A DNA stretch of 64,000 nucleotides from Aurantiochytrium sp. KH105 (taxonomy: Eukaryota; Sar; Bigyra; Thraustochytrida; Thraustochytriidae), in assembly GCA_003116975.1 (NCBI GenBank), contig BGKB01000230.1, positions 1-64,000 on the forward strand, written 5' to 3'. A program made the position numbers and the translations under genes. Positions 41,180-52,500 of the stretch are shown here, one piece after another. The first letter of the stretch is position 1; each line of letters begins with the position of its first letter. The notes under the pieces are model-generated. The model had not been told where the DNA came from. It was given only the letters and a program-made list of their open reading frames with translations, and did no database searches.

Positions 41180-43179
41180 GGTGGTGGTAGCAAGGTGGGC
41201 TCAACGGCACCAATAGGGACCTCGGGAACCTCGTAAACAAGTCCAGATGCAGATACCACGAGATTGGCCTGAACCTGCATGTCTCGCTGCTCTATGTGTT
41301 GCGTAGAGCTGTCGCACATGACCGGTCGCGGAGGATGACCCGAGCGCGATGCAGAAATGCTCACCTGGGAAACAGCCTTTGGTGATGCCGGGTGGTGGCG
41401 TGGCGATGACGGTGACCGCGGTCTGTCGACTGCTTCTCGGAGTAAGCCGCGCGTCGGTGCTCCTCGATGATCGTGACGCACGGAAAGCTGCGATCGAGCA
41501 GAACGCACCGAGCGCGCAGATCGAACAGAACGTGGAGAGGCCAGATCTGCCTCCGAATCAAAGTCATCCACACTGTAATCATCGCCACACGAACTTTCGG
41601 CGTGACTCTGACGCCCAAGGGAAATGTGTGTGCGCCGCGAGCGCATGGAGCGCAGTGACTTGCGTGACTTGGCGCTTGTGCCGGATCGAACAGAGCGCGC
41701 AGAAAAACGACTGAATACAGATTTTCCCGACAGCGGCTCAATGCCGTCTTTTCCGTCCTCATCAAATGAAGAATAGACGGTCTGCACTGCGCTTTCTTCG
41801 TCTGGGCTTGTGCTGCTTTGGTCACGGCCCTGTCCGCGCTCACTGTTGCCCTGATCCCTAGATTTCGTATAGGTGCTATCGCGAATCTCGACATGCAAAG
41901 ACCCGACAGAAGATCGAGGCGAGAGCGTCTTGTTCTTTGCCTCACTTGTAGCTGCGTCGTTCATCATTCGCAGGGCTTCTTGACGTCGCGCTTCCTCTTC
42001 GATCTCGATTTCTCGCATCGCCTGCTCGTAGGCACTGTCATCGTCGTCATCATCACCACCATCGTCGTCCTCGTCGGCAGCGTTGCTACCATCACCTCTA
42101 TCGTCCTGACCGCTGTCGATATCTTCAAAGTCTCCAAAGGCTCGACCGCCAACAAAATTGGAATTGCTTTGCTTTGCTATGGGACTTCGCACTTTTGGCG
42201 CCGCAGGCGGCGAACAAGCATTTTCCAAGGCCGCATCCTGCATCATGCGCAAGGCCTCTTGACGTCGGGCTTCTTCTTCGCGTTCGATTTCTTTTAAAGC
42301 TTCTTTGAAACTTTCCTCCCCAATACTCTCGGCATCAAAGTCCCCCTCGCCAAGACCATCGGAATAGTTGTCGCCCGACTTTTGTTCTTCTTCCGAATGC
42401 ACCTCGCTTTCCTGTGCTATTCCAGCACGTTGAAGCCGCGCGAGGTTATCGCGCTCCTCCTTCGTTTGTCCGCGTACAAGGAGCTTTCTTTGCGCAGAAA
42501 GGGGTGACATCTCCGACAGAGAAGCTTTACCTGGGGATGTTGGGGAAAAGCTTTGCCACGGCGCGCCTTCGCGACGAAAGTCTAAAGTCGGTCCAGGAGT
42601 ACTCGCTTTCTCGAAAAGATCTTCTTCGTTTCCTTCTTCTTCCTCCTCCTCGTGGTGGCCTCCAGCAAGAGATTTGTCAAAATCAACTCCGTGCGATCCT
42701 GTTGACAGCAAGTGGGCATAGTTGTGGCCGCTCAGATCCGTGGCATCGAGGCGTAGATCCAGGGTCCCTCCACTTCGCATGAGACCCCGGGCGTTAGAAC
42801 CTCGCTCTGACAGGGACGCACCAGACTCGCTCATGGAGAACTCGCGAACGCTATCACTATCTTCGTCTCCGTCGTCCTCGTCGTCGCTGTCGTCACGATT
42901 AGGATCCAGGTACCGATCGCTGTCGTCGTCGTCGTCTTCGCTCGACACAGAATAGGCCGTAGAGTTTGTACGAGTCGGCTTGGCATTCCCGCTGCCGCCG
43001 TATTTCTTGAGGTAATAGCTCGCACGGTCAAGCGCGGACATATTCTGTGTGCTGGAGGAGCCGCCTTTTCTTACGCGAGGTTTCCCACCGACTTTTCGAT
43101 CGCCATCACCGCCACCTTGACTCGCTTTGGAAAAATCCATGTCGAAGGCATAAGGATCATCGTTCTGTGCCAGACTCAT
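40624..43179 (-). CDS. Ser/Asp-rich protein with possible DUF4614 (C19orf44-like) C-terminus
   Basis: Protein of 851 residues, mostly disordered and acidic: Asp/Ser runs, Arg-Ser repeats about 515-580 (FSARSVRSGTSAKS), and a 15-Gln run near 667-681 encoded by CTG/CAG repeats. A unit of about 28 residues occurs twice: SFKEALKEIEREEEARRQEA near 286-316 and YEQAMREIEIEEEARRQEAL near 380-408, each followed by LRMM(Q/N)DAA. It probably forms short charged helices. The last 60 residues are the only globular part (MFKRNLEMIRSHLQECRL, then YTRYSDVAAYIAERRPKVRT with EEVMKENLAH). The arrangement Y-t-D-x-x-x-Y-I followed by T-x-E-E recalls the DUF4614 domain of animal C19orf44; this is from memory and unconfirmed. 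No function is assigned. Confidence 0.75.
41137..41181. repeat. (CTG)15 trinucleotide repeat encoding poly-Gln
   Basis: An uninterrupted CTG run (CAG on the coding strand) inside the 851-residue gene. Confidence 0.9.
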
Positions 43180-43211
43180 TTGTGACGATAGTCACGGCTA
43201 CTTTTTCCTCT

Positions 43212-43281
43212 CAATCGATCGATCAATCGATCGATCGATCAATCGATCAATCGATCAATCAATCAATCAATCGATCAATCA
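43212..43281. repeat. (ATCGATCA)n array
   Basis: About 70 bp of ATCG and ATCA tetramers, rich in the palindrome ATCGAT, immediately upstream of the minus-strand gene. Confidence 0.9.
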
Positions 43282-44664
43282 GCTTATAGAAATTTAATCA
43301 ATCGTGGTCGCGTTCTTCCCCAACGCCATGTACAACGCAGGCCAGGTCTCGCTTGGGGGAACAAGGTCCAATAAATTGCCCCCTCGCTCGCCTTTGATCA
43401 GATCAAGCTCTCTGCCAGCTCGCTCTGGCTCTTGGTCCAGCTCGCTCTGGCTCTTGGTCCAGCCCTCCCCACCAGCACACGCTCACACTCTTTCGGCACG
43501 CCCGTACACTGCAGGCCCTGCCCGCTGACGCAAGCCCAGCGCCGCACCCCGCGGGTTGAGCACCGCGCCTCTCCGCCCCAAAAGCTAGACTTACAGCTCT
43601 GCTGTCGCCTTTCGCAAATCGCCCGCCCGCAACGCCCTTGCAGCGACTGCGAGCAAAATATGGGCGCGCAATGGCGAGCAGGCCCAGCTCCAGTGCGATT
43701 TCCAGCTCACAAAACGGTCCGCACGCGCACTCCGTGTGTGTACTACACGGGGTGTGTACCATCTGCTTTCGATCCGCGAACGGGGACCAAGAGGGCATAG
43801 AGCTGTTACGGACGAGTTGCCGTCGGAACCAAGATCGTCATACCATGTCGCGAGATCTGCTGAGGTACTACGTTTCTCTCCCTGAGCAGGTCGACTTGCG
43901 TGAGCTCCATGTGCTTTTTTGAGTTTTTTGTTGTTTTGTTTTTACGTAGTCCAATGCGCGCAGAAGAACAAATACATGGCAACCCGAGCAAGGTAGGCAA
44001 TCACAGGACACTGGACACGCTGACGCAGGACACTGCTTTAATTCATGCATCGGACAATAGAGAACAACAGCAGCAACAGTATCCATCTGTCCGTTCGCGG
44101 AGAAAAGGAAAAATTTAAGGGGAAAGGGAGAAAGCTCCGACCAGGGCATTTCTCAGGCTCTAAGCATCCTGTTTGGCACTGAGCCCTGCTCGATTTTGTG
44201 TGACAACGGGAAGTTAAGTGCCTTTGAGACCGCAGCGAAGGAAGGCTTCAAGCTTCGCCCCCTCCCCCACAACCACCACATACACACACATAATAAATTC
44301 GTTGCGGGAAAGCTTTTCATCCAAATGCCTGAATGGATTTTCTGCTGCTAGGATGAGACACGTTAGAGGTGATGTCGTACGTATAAATGTACACATGGAC
44401 TTGATGGCTACACCCCTCGGCGCGGAGGTCTCGTCTCGGCGCGGCAAGTGCCAGAATGGATTCGCGAGAGGAAGTGGATTCCATTGCGAAAGGTTAGGCT
44501 GGTCAGGCGACCTTGAGTCCATTCCCCTCTCGTCTCGTGAAGGACTGAAGAGCTCCGCTGTTCGTACCGCCAAGCGCTTGCTGCTGCAAAGTAGAATTAT
44601 CGCCTGACGCAAGGGCGTCAGACGGACTCCTCTTGCGCGGCAGCAGGCAGATTTCTCTGCCTCC

Positions 44665-44694
44665 CGTGCGTGCGTGCGTGCGTGCGTGCGTGCT
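44665..44694. repeat. (GTGC)n array
   Basis: Five or six GTGC tetramers in the 5' flank of the TKL kinase gene. Confidence 0.8.
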
Positions 44695-44813
44695 TCCGCG
44701 CGCGCGAGGGACAGGGAGAAGTAGAGCAGACGTGCTGCTCTTTCTTTTCTTCGCCGACGACCAGGAGCGAAGGCGTGACTGTCGCTATCGTACAAGAGGG
44801 TGACCGATAAACT

Positions 44814-45848
44814 ATGGGCGGAGCGGCTTCATCGCACAAGGCGAAGCAGCCTACCGAGACGCTCGATCCAGAGACGAATGGACTTGCCAGCAAGCCAACG
44901 GGTACCTTGATCTACTTCAATCACGCCGAAGCCGTTCAGAAGAGCGAGTCGCAGAGTATCGATGCAGAAACCTTCTTCGGCCTCGATGTGGACTATGACG
45001 ACATTCAGATCCACGAGACGATTGGCCAGGGCACGTACGGAAAGGTCTACAAAGCGCACTACAACAACCGCCACATCGCAGTCAAGAAAATCTTCCTCTC
45101 TGTAGTCCCTGATGAGCGCGCCGAAATCCTCGAGGATTTCGCCAAGGAAATTAAGATTCTCAGCATCCTCAAGCATGAGTGTATCATTCAGTTCCTCGGC
45201 GCGTGCCGCGCCGATCCAAACTACTGCCTGCTCTTTGAGCTCTGCGAGGGAAGCGTCGGCAGTTTGCTTAATATGGTGAGAAAGCACCGCGTCAATGTCA
45301 CGTGGCGCATGTGCCTGAAGATCGCGCTCGATTGTGCCCGAGCGGTGGCGTATCTTCACGCGCTAACGCCCAAGATCCTCCATCGGGATCTCAAGGCTGA
45401 GAACCTCTTGCTCGATGACAAGTTCAACTGCAAGCTCACAGATTTTGGACTCTCGCGGGGTTACGAGACCAAAGCTGTCATGACGGTTTGTGGTACGCCA
45501 TGCTGGGTCGCTCCTGAGATCTTCAGAGGAGAGCCTTACACCGAGACCGTCGACGTGTATTCCTTTGGCGTTGTCCTATGGGAGCTCTTTTGCTTTGAAA
45601 AGCCGTACCAGGACCAGGATTGCGTGGAGCTGCCATACTTGGTAGCAAAGAAAGGACTTCGCCCAGAGTACCTCAAACACTGCCCCGAGTCACTCAATCT
45701 CCTCATGAATGACTGCTGGAAGGAAGACGGCGGTGCTCGGCCACCTTTTACCGAGATCATCACTCGAATTGAGGCTTGCATGGCCGAATTCGAGCCATTC
45801 ATTTCTCAGGCCATTGACAAGACCAAGCGACCCGACCAGCTTGCCTGA
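44814..45848 (+). CDS. TKL-group serine/threonine kinase with N-myristoylation signal
   Basis: Protein of 344 residues, almost all kinase domain. The N-terminus MGGAASSHKAK has Gly2 and Ser6, a good N-myristoyltransferase site, which suggests membrane attachment. The kinase domain runs about 60-330: GQGTYGKVY loop, Lys91 in IAVKKI, HRDLKAEN with His190 and Asp192, DFG at Asp210, and GTPCWVAPEIF. The VDVYSFGVVLWEL and YPxxRP-like region (WKEDGGARPPFTEI) are TKL features. It resembles Dictyostelium-type and plant MAPKKK-like TKL kinases, not receptor kinases. It is single exon with clean boundaries. Upstream activators and substrates are unknown. Confidence 0.92.
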   Translation: MGGAASSHKAKQPTETLDPETNGLASKPTGTLIYFNHAEAVQKSESQSIDAETFFGLDVDYDDIQIHETIGQGTYGKVYKAHYNNRHIAVKKIFLSVVPDERAEILEDFAKEIKILSILKHECIIQFLGACRADPNYCLLFELCEGSVGSLLNMVRKHRVNVTWRMCLKIALDCARAVAYLHALTPKILHRDLKAENLLLDDKFNCKLTDFGLSRGYETKAVMTVCGTPCWVAPEIFRGEPYTETVDVYSFGVVLWELFCFEKPYQDQDCVELPYLVAKKGLRPEYLKHCPESLNLLMNDCWKEDGGARPPFTEIITRIEACMAEFEPFISQAIDKTKRPDQLA

Positions 45849-46572
45849 GCAATTTATGCATCGTTCTAGAAACTCTCTTTTTCCTACTTGGTAGGGATGA
45901 GAGGAGCTCGTAGCAGCTGTCTCTCAAGTTCTCTCTCTTTCCCCCTCCCTCATTTGGAAGTCTCTCTGTTGTCATTCTCTTGGCGCTGTTCGTTCAGACC
46001 ATCTATCTATCATACGAGACAACCGCAACGGGGCCAGTCGCTGCCCCAATCATTGATACCCTAGTTGTGACGCCACTATCCCATTTTATACATCCAAAGA
46101 TATCGTGCGTGTCTTCTAATTTTTTCCAACTAATGTTGTTGTTCTGGCGCAAGACTTTGCTCAAGAGAGTTGTTCGTACGAAGACTCAAGAGAGCGAATC
46201 AGATTGATGCAAGTTGCCTTTGCTCTTTAACAGCAGCGGGAATTGCAGTCAGTAGGACTTCGTTGCAGAGCTGTTTTTCGATACAGTTGCTCTCGTCACT
46301 CTTGCCCTTTGTCATCTCTTTTTCTTTGACGGAAAAATAGACTAAAACTCAACAACTGCAACTTCTATTTGATCTAATCAGCGTTGCTGCTTCTGCACGT
46401 TACCTCGTAATGAGCGGATCAGATTGATGCAGCAGCATTGCATTGCTTTGCTTTGCGACCGCTACAAATCAAATCCAAATACTCCCTACGCATCGGAGAA
46501 AGAGGCCGTCAAGATGCAATCAAAAATACGAGAATTTTAAAATCAAAAGGCAATGGTTCATCAAATAAACAC
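45849..46572. terminator. Convergent 3' intergenic region
   Basis: About 720 bp of AT-richer sequence between the convergent TKL kinase and p300/CBP genes. AATAAA-like sequence occurs on the minus strand near 46560 (tcaaataaac on plus). A near-identical pair of segments (gagcgaatcagattgatgca at 46190-46209 and gagcggatcagattgatgca at 46413-46432) forms a local direct repeat. No gene was recognised. Confidence 0.45.
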
Positions 46573-49500
46573 TCATCTCCGGGTGGTGCGCTGTCCGCGC
46601 GAAGAAGCCCTCGAAGAGGCCGGAGGCGGGCCCTGAGGCGCCGCCATGGCCCCAGGCGCGATGTTTCCAGGCACCGAGGGCTTAAGGTTCGTAGGCCGAA
46701 TCTTGATCTTGGTGCCGCCGCTTCCTTCCACGACGGTGGCCTGAATTTGCTGGCCGGCCTGAGTGATGGCCTGAGCAGCGGCGCCGGTGCTTCCGGAGCG
46801 GTGACCGCGGCCACGAGCGCTACGAACACCCCCGCGTGCCGCCTGTTGCTGCCGCTGTTGCTGCTGCTGCTGTAGTTGAGCATTTTGTCGCGCCGCTTGC
46901 AGCTGGCGCTGACGCTGCAAGAGCAAATTGCGTTGTTGTTGCACGAGCTCTTGCTCTGTCGCAGGGCGCCCATTCTGGCGCATATGTTGCTTCATTTGTT
47001 GTTTGTGCTTGTGAATGTGCACCTTGAGGTCTTCACAATGCGGCACGCGGCAGTTGGGCGTGTGGCAATTACGCGCGTGCATTTGCACGAGGCAGAGAAC
47101 GCGGCGGCAGATTTCGCAACCGCCACGCACACGAACTTCGCATGTCATGCGATGCTTGAGAAGATCCTTCATCTTCTTGCAAGGTGCCTTGGAGCATTCT
47201 GGGTTGTTGCACTGTGACGAGTGTACGAGAGCCTCGAGAAAGAGCGTCAACGAATGCTGGCGAGCGCGTTGCATCTCCTGAACACGCTGCATGCGCTGCG
47301 ACTCGGTCGTCTCAGCCTGCACGCCACGCGTGACAACAAACGGCGTAAGCATGTGTTCGTGTCGGCCCATGTGACGCTTGCAATGGACACAAAGATCGTA
47401 ATCGCCCCCGTTGCAAACATCGCAATGGTACCGCTTGCCCGAGAGGATGTCATTGTGGCACTCCATGCATGTGTACAGATGCGCAGGAGCGTCGGGGTTG
47501 TGGAGATGGTAGAGGACCATCATGGTGGAATGCTTGGCGCGACGCTGTTGGTCGAACTGATATCTGTTACCCGTGCACAGGGAGAGAAAGGCGTGACGGG
47601 ATTCGAGCAGGTGGTTCTTTATGATGACGTCGTGGTCTGGCGTCTGAATAGGGAGGTTCTCATCAACATAGTGCAGAATGTGATCCTCGGCCGCCGGAGA
47701 CGGCAAGGGTGCGCGTGTGCATTCAATGCTTTGCTTTTCCCATTCAGCGAGTAGTTCTTTTCTCTTGCGCGCCTCCTCCACTTCTTTTTGCTTCTTCTTC
47801 TTGGCCTCTGCCTCTGCCTTGGCCTTGGCTTCGGCTTCGCGTTCCTCTTTCGTCTTGGGTTTGTCCTCTTTGGACTCGTTCGCTTTGCCGTCCTTGCCAT
47901 CCGAGGATTTCTCTGCTCCTGATACAGCTGCTCCCGCCTTGGATTCTGCAATCTTTTCTCCGGCTTCGGACATTTTCGTGTCCTTATCCTGATCTTGATT
48001 CTTGACTTCCTCCTCGGCAGAGAGGGCCTCCTTCTTGACAGGAGATACCCCTTCCTCCTTCTTTACTGCAGATGAAGAAGAGGAAGTAGCTGTAGTCTTC
48101 GCATCAGTTTCCGAAACCTTTTGGCGCTTCGTGGCCTGCTTGTCATCCTTGTCTCCGGAGGTCTCCTCTTTGGTGGGCGCGGTAGTAGGCTTGCTGTCAC
48201 TTTCACTCGCCGCAGTCTCGTCCGAAGCCTTTTTGTCCTGATCCTTGGCAGGCTCTGCAGTAGCGGAAGAGGCCTCGGTCGTGGACGCGGTGGCCTCCAC
48301 CGAAGCTTCGGTAGCCTTCTCCTTGTTGGGCTTTTCTTCGGTCTCAGGTTGCGGCTCGGACTTTACTCCGTTGGCCTTGGTCTCCTCCTCGGTCTTTGCG
48401 GTGGCAGAAGCCGCACTGGTGGAATCCTTGGTGTCGGCATCTGGAGCGCTGCGTTTGACGGACCCCGAGGCACTAACAGACTTGATCGAGGACTCCTCCT
48501 TGATCGACTTGGGGGCCTCCGTCTTGACAGTAGCACCCCCGTTTGCAGATGGCTGAGAAATCTTGGCGTCAGCAGTAGAAGTAGAAGTGCTTGCAGGCGT
48601 TACCGTCGCACCAGCAGCACCACTATCAGAAGTGGACGGCTTGCTAGCATCTTCCTCCACTTTGGTCTTCTTCTTTTCCTGCTCGGCAGCCTCGCGTTTG
48701 GCCTTTTCTTTGGCCTCGCGCTCAGCCTTTTCCTTGGCTTCTTTCTCCTTGCGTTCCTTTTCCTTGCGCTTGTACTCGATGTTCACGTCGATGACAGTTT
48801 GGTCCTTGCCGGCTTCCTTGTCGGCTTCTTCCTCTGCTGACTTGGGTTTACCGTCCGGACCGTCCGCCACGCAACCACCTCCATGTTGTTGCTCCTTGGG
48901 ACGCTTGGTCTCGAGCACATAGCAATCGTTACAGAGCGCAAACGGGCACGACTTGTTAAAGCCCGAGTCCTCAAGACACGTCGGATGTCGGCATTCCCAG
49001 CGGCCTCGCAAAAGATACTTGCCGCACCGCGTGCACTCGTGAGACATCTTGACAACGAGAAAATCGTCCTTCATGACCTCGAGCTGCTGCGCAAGACGTT
49101 GCATGAGCTGCACGCGAGCCTCGGCGGCCTCTTCGGCAGTTAGCTCAACGGCAAGTTCCGCGACGGGTTTGTCGGTATCCGCTGCTTTGCCATTACTAGC
49201 CTTGTCATCCGGTTTGCCACCCTCGGCGCCTTCTTCGCCATTGCGACGACGCTTGCGCTTGCTGCGACCACCGTTGTTCTCACTTTCCTTCTTCTTTTGG
49301 CGGGCGCGTTCTTTGGCGAGCTCCTCTGCTTCCTGCGGCCAGTAGTCGCCTTCAAAGTAAGGAAGGTGACCAGCAGCAGCCAGTTTGTTGGCCTTGCGGC
49401 GTTCAAGATCCTCGGCCAACATACGGTCGTCACCGGCACAAACACCATTGGCAGGGGTCAAGAACGTCACACCAGCAGCTTCTGCCATTGCCTTGGCCTT

Positions 49501-52500
49501 GTCAGCATCAGAGAGCGGGACCCCATCCTCGGGCGTTGCCTTGGCCTCGGTGTTGGCGTCCTCGTCTTCTTCGTCATCCTCGAGATCAGGCATGTCGGGA
49601 AGCATCCCCAAGGTGTCGTTTTCTTCGTCATCATCGCCGTCACCATCCTTGTTGTCTCCATCTGCAGAATTCGTCTTGCCAGACACAGCGGCGGCGGCAG
49701 CTTCCGCTTCAGCCTTTGCGGCTTCTTCTGCGGCGACCTTTGCAGCGGCGGCAGCCTGCGCGGCAGCGGCAGCGCCACTTATCCGACGGGTCGTTGTTCC
49801 CTTGCGGGAGGATTTTTTTCCCTTTTTGCTGCTCTTGGATTTGGACTTTGACTTGGAAGTCCGCTTCTTGGACTTTGATTTGGACTTTTTCTTGTTGTTG
49901 GCGCGCGCGGATCCCTCAAAGTGCTCCTCGAACATGGCGCATGAGCCCATGAAGATGCGAGAGCCGGATCCCTGCGTGATCATGTCGTGGTACCACTTGC
50001 GCAGACGCTCCGGGGTCTGGACTCGTTGGTCCTCGGGATGGCAATGGATGATGTAGTCGTCGCGCTTGTTGGGCGGGGGGCAGGCCCAAATGTAGGCCGA
50101 GGTCATGCCGTCCCGACGCATGTACTCGAGATAGCCAAGGAGTAGTTCGTGGTAAACCGTGGTCCTCAAGCGGCGGGGCTGAAAATAGTAGACGGAGTCG
50201 AGGTAGGCAATGTACACCTTGCGACGATTCGGGTCTGGGCAGTCAGACCCGTACTCCTGAACGAACATGGCGAAGAAGAGTACATCAACACCATCGAGCT
50301 CTTGGAAGAGAAAGATGCAGCGCGAGCGAAAAGGAAAGGCGTCCGGATACTCGGGAATGAGACGCTTAACGAAGGGTTTGACCTTGCACTCTTCGTCAAA
50401 GTTGGAGAGCACGCGAATATGGAGTTTGTCCGCGCCAGGCCCCAGATCCTCGTCCGCGATTCCGGGCTTGCGAACCCGCTCCTTGTCGCGAAACTCGCGG
50501 ATACTGTTCCGCACCCATTTTTCGAGAAAGATGCCAAGACGTGTCTGATCGAGCTCCTTTGCGCTCGGGACCCGTTTGCCAGCGGGGAGAACAAAGTGCT
50601 TGTACTTTCCCTTCGCACGAGCGGCGTCGTCCCCGACGGCGGGTTTTTCGTTTTTGGCATCTTTAGCATCCTGTTTGGGCTTCTCCGGCTTGGGCTGTTC
50701 CTTGTCCTCCTTTTTGACAGCACCGGCGGGTCCAGCCTTGGCTTTGGCATCCGCCTCAGCCTTGCGTTCCTGTTCGCCGAGTTTGGACTCCTCAATGAGG
50801 CAAAGAGGGCAGATGTAGTCTTGCGAGGAGTTGAGACTGTTTTTGCGCGAGTTGAAGAGCGCGCAAATTTGATGAACCCATCGATCGCACTTGTCGCAAG
50901 AGACCCAGGGCTCGCCATAGAGTTCGTTGTTCTTTTTCTTGGTGAGGTCGCTCTTATTGTACGACTGACCATTGACGGTGAGCACGCCCGAGCGCGCTTT
51001 GTCGTAGCAGTCGCTGCACCAGCAGTAGTTATAGCCTACGCCCGTATAATACACGCTATTGGGCTGAATGCGTTTGCCACAAGTACCGGAGCAAAAGAGC
51101 AGCTTGGGCTGGAATGGGATGCAGCCACGTTCACAGAGCGGGCACTGCTCGCAGGTCGACTGATGACAGAGCTGGCAATTCTGGTTCTTGGGCCTACCGT
51201 TGCGCTCGATTTTGTTCTGGATGGCGGGAAACTCCTTGACGGCCACCTTGAGAAGATCCTTTGCCCGGGTATGGTACTCGTTCTCGGGAGGGTTGAAGGC
51301 CATGGCGTTCTCAAAGGTCAAGACCACATCGGCTTTGAACTGCTCGAGCGTCTTGTAATAGGATGTGTCGAGACGCTTGCGGATGGTGCCGAGGTCCATG
51401 GGGTTCTTGATGATGCGTGGGTAGTCGGGGATGTTCATGGCCTTCCAGTCCACAGGAGCGTTGTAGATACCCTTGTTCGACTTGTGCTCGATGAGTTTGC
51501 GAAGAAGAGGGCGCACGTTGGGTTGGAGGCGTTCAACGCGCAGAGACTCAATATGCTTTTCGACGTTCGTGCGCTGGAGACTGAAAGGCAAGGAGGGGCC
51601 GGTTCCGGATTTACAGTGCCGTGCCTTTGCGGGGTCGATGGCATTAGGGAACTGCGCGCGATACTTGGCAAGTTCCTCCTTTGTCATGCCCTGGGGACGA
51701 TAGGGAGCTCTGGATCGCTGCATGGCCATTTGCTGCTGTTGCTGCTGCTGTTGCTGGCGCAGGAGAAGCTGCTGTTGGTGATGCTGCTGCTGGCGAGAAG
51801 CTTGCTGCATGTTGGCATGAGACCGTTGCTGCATTATTGCGGCATCCGCAGAGGTTCCTGGGCGACGAATGGGGTTCGCCCCGCCGGTGGGAACGGCCTG
51901 CTGCAGTTGCTCATGCTGTCGAGCGGCCTGTTGATTCCGTTGATTCGCAGAGATAATCCTCACAGGTTTGCAAACGGGGCAATCTTCCTTGACACAGCGA
52001 TGATAGTGAGAAAGCACGTAGCGGGAAGAGACACAATGAGGTTCCGGGCAGCGGGGGTCCTTGCACTTGGAAATATGCTTCCACAAACTCTTCATACGAG
52101 CGCAGAGCTCCGTGACCTTGCAGGTTCCCTCGGGATTTTGACAACGACTTGCGTGCCGCAAGAGTAGAAGTCGTTGCTGCCGCTGTTTGAGAATTTGCTC
52201 TTTGTCATGCTGACTCGTCGAGGAGCGTTCGTGCTGTTGCTGAAGTTGCTGCTGACCGGGCGGCACGGGCTGCTTGACTTTGAGACGAAGATCCCCTGCG
52301 GTCCCTGGAACAGCGCGTCCATGATTTGCTGAAGCTGCCGAAGCCGTGTACACGGGTTGTTGTTGTTGTTGTTGCGGCTGTTGACCGTTGACTGCAGCGG
52401 CTCGACGCATCGCTTGAGCCTGTTGTTGCGCGGCCGCAGCGGGATGCATTCCGGCTCCAGATTTCGTGGCAATTTGCTGCTGTTGCTGAGCTGTGCTTGC

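Larger units (their letters stand above)
43180..44813. other. Intergenic region, divergent promoters
   Basis: About 1.6 kb lie between the divergent Ser/Asp-rich gene and TKL kinase gene. An AATCGATC-type array sits at 43212-43281, two direct 20-bp copies (ctcgctctggctcttggtcc) lie at about 43421-43460, and a GTGC array lies at 44665-44694. No gene is supported. Confidence 0.45.

Noticed and set aside
50149..52167. Plus-strand 672-codon frame
   Set aside because: It is antisense to the conserved bromodomain/PHD/KAT11 part of the p300/CBP gene and is a shadow frame.
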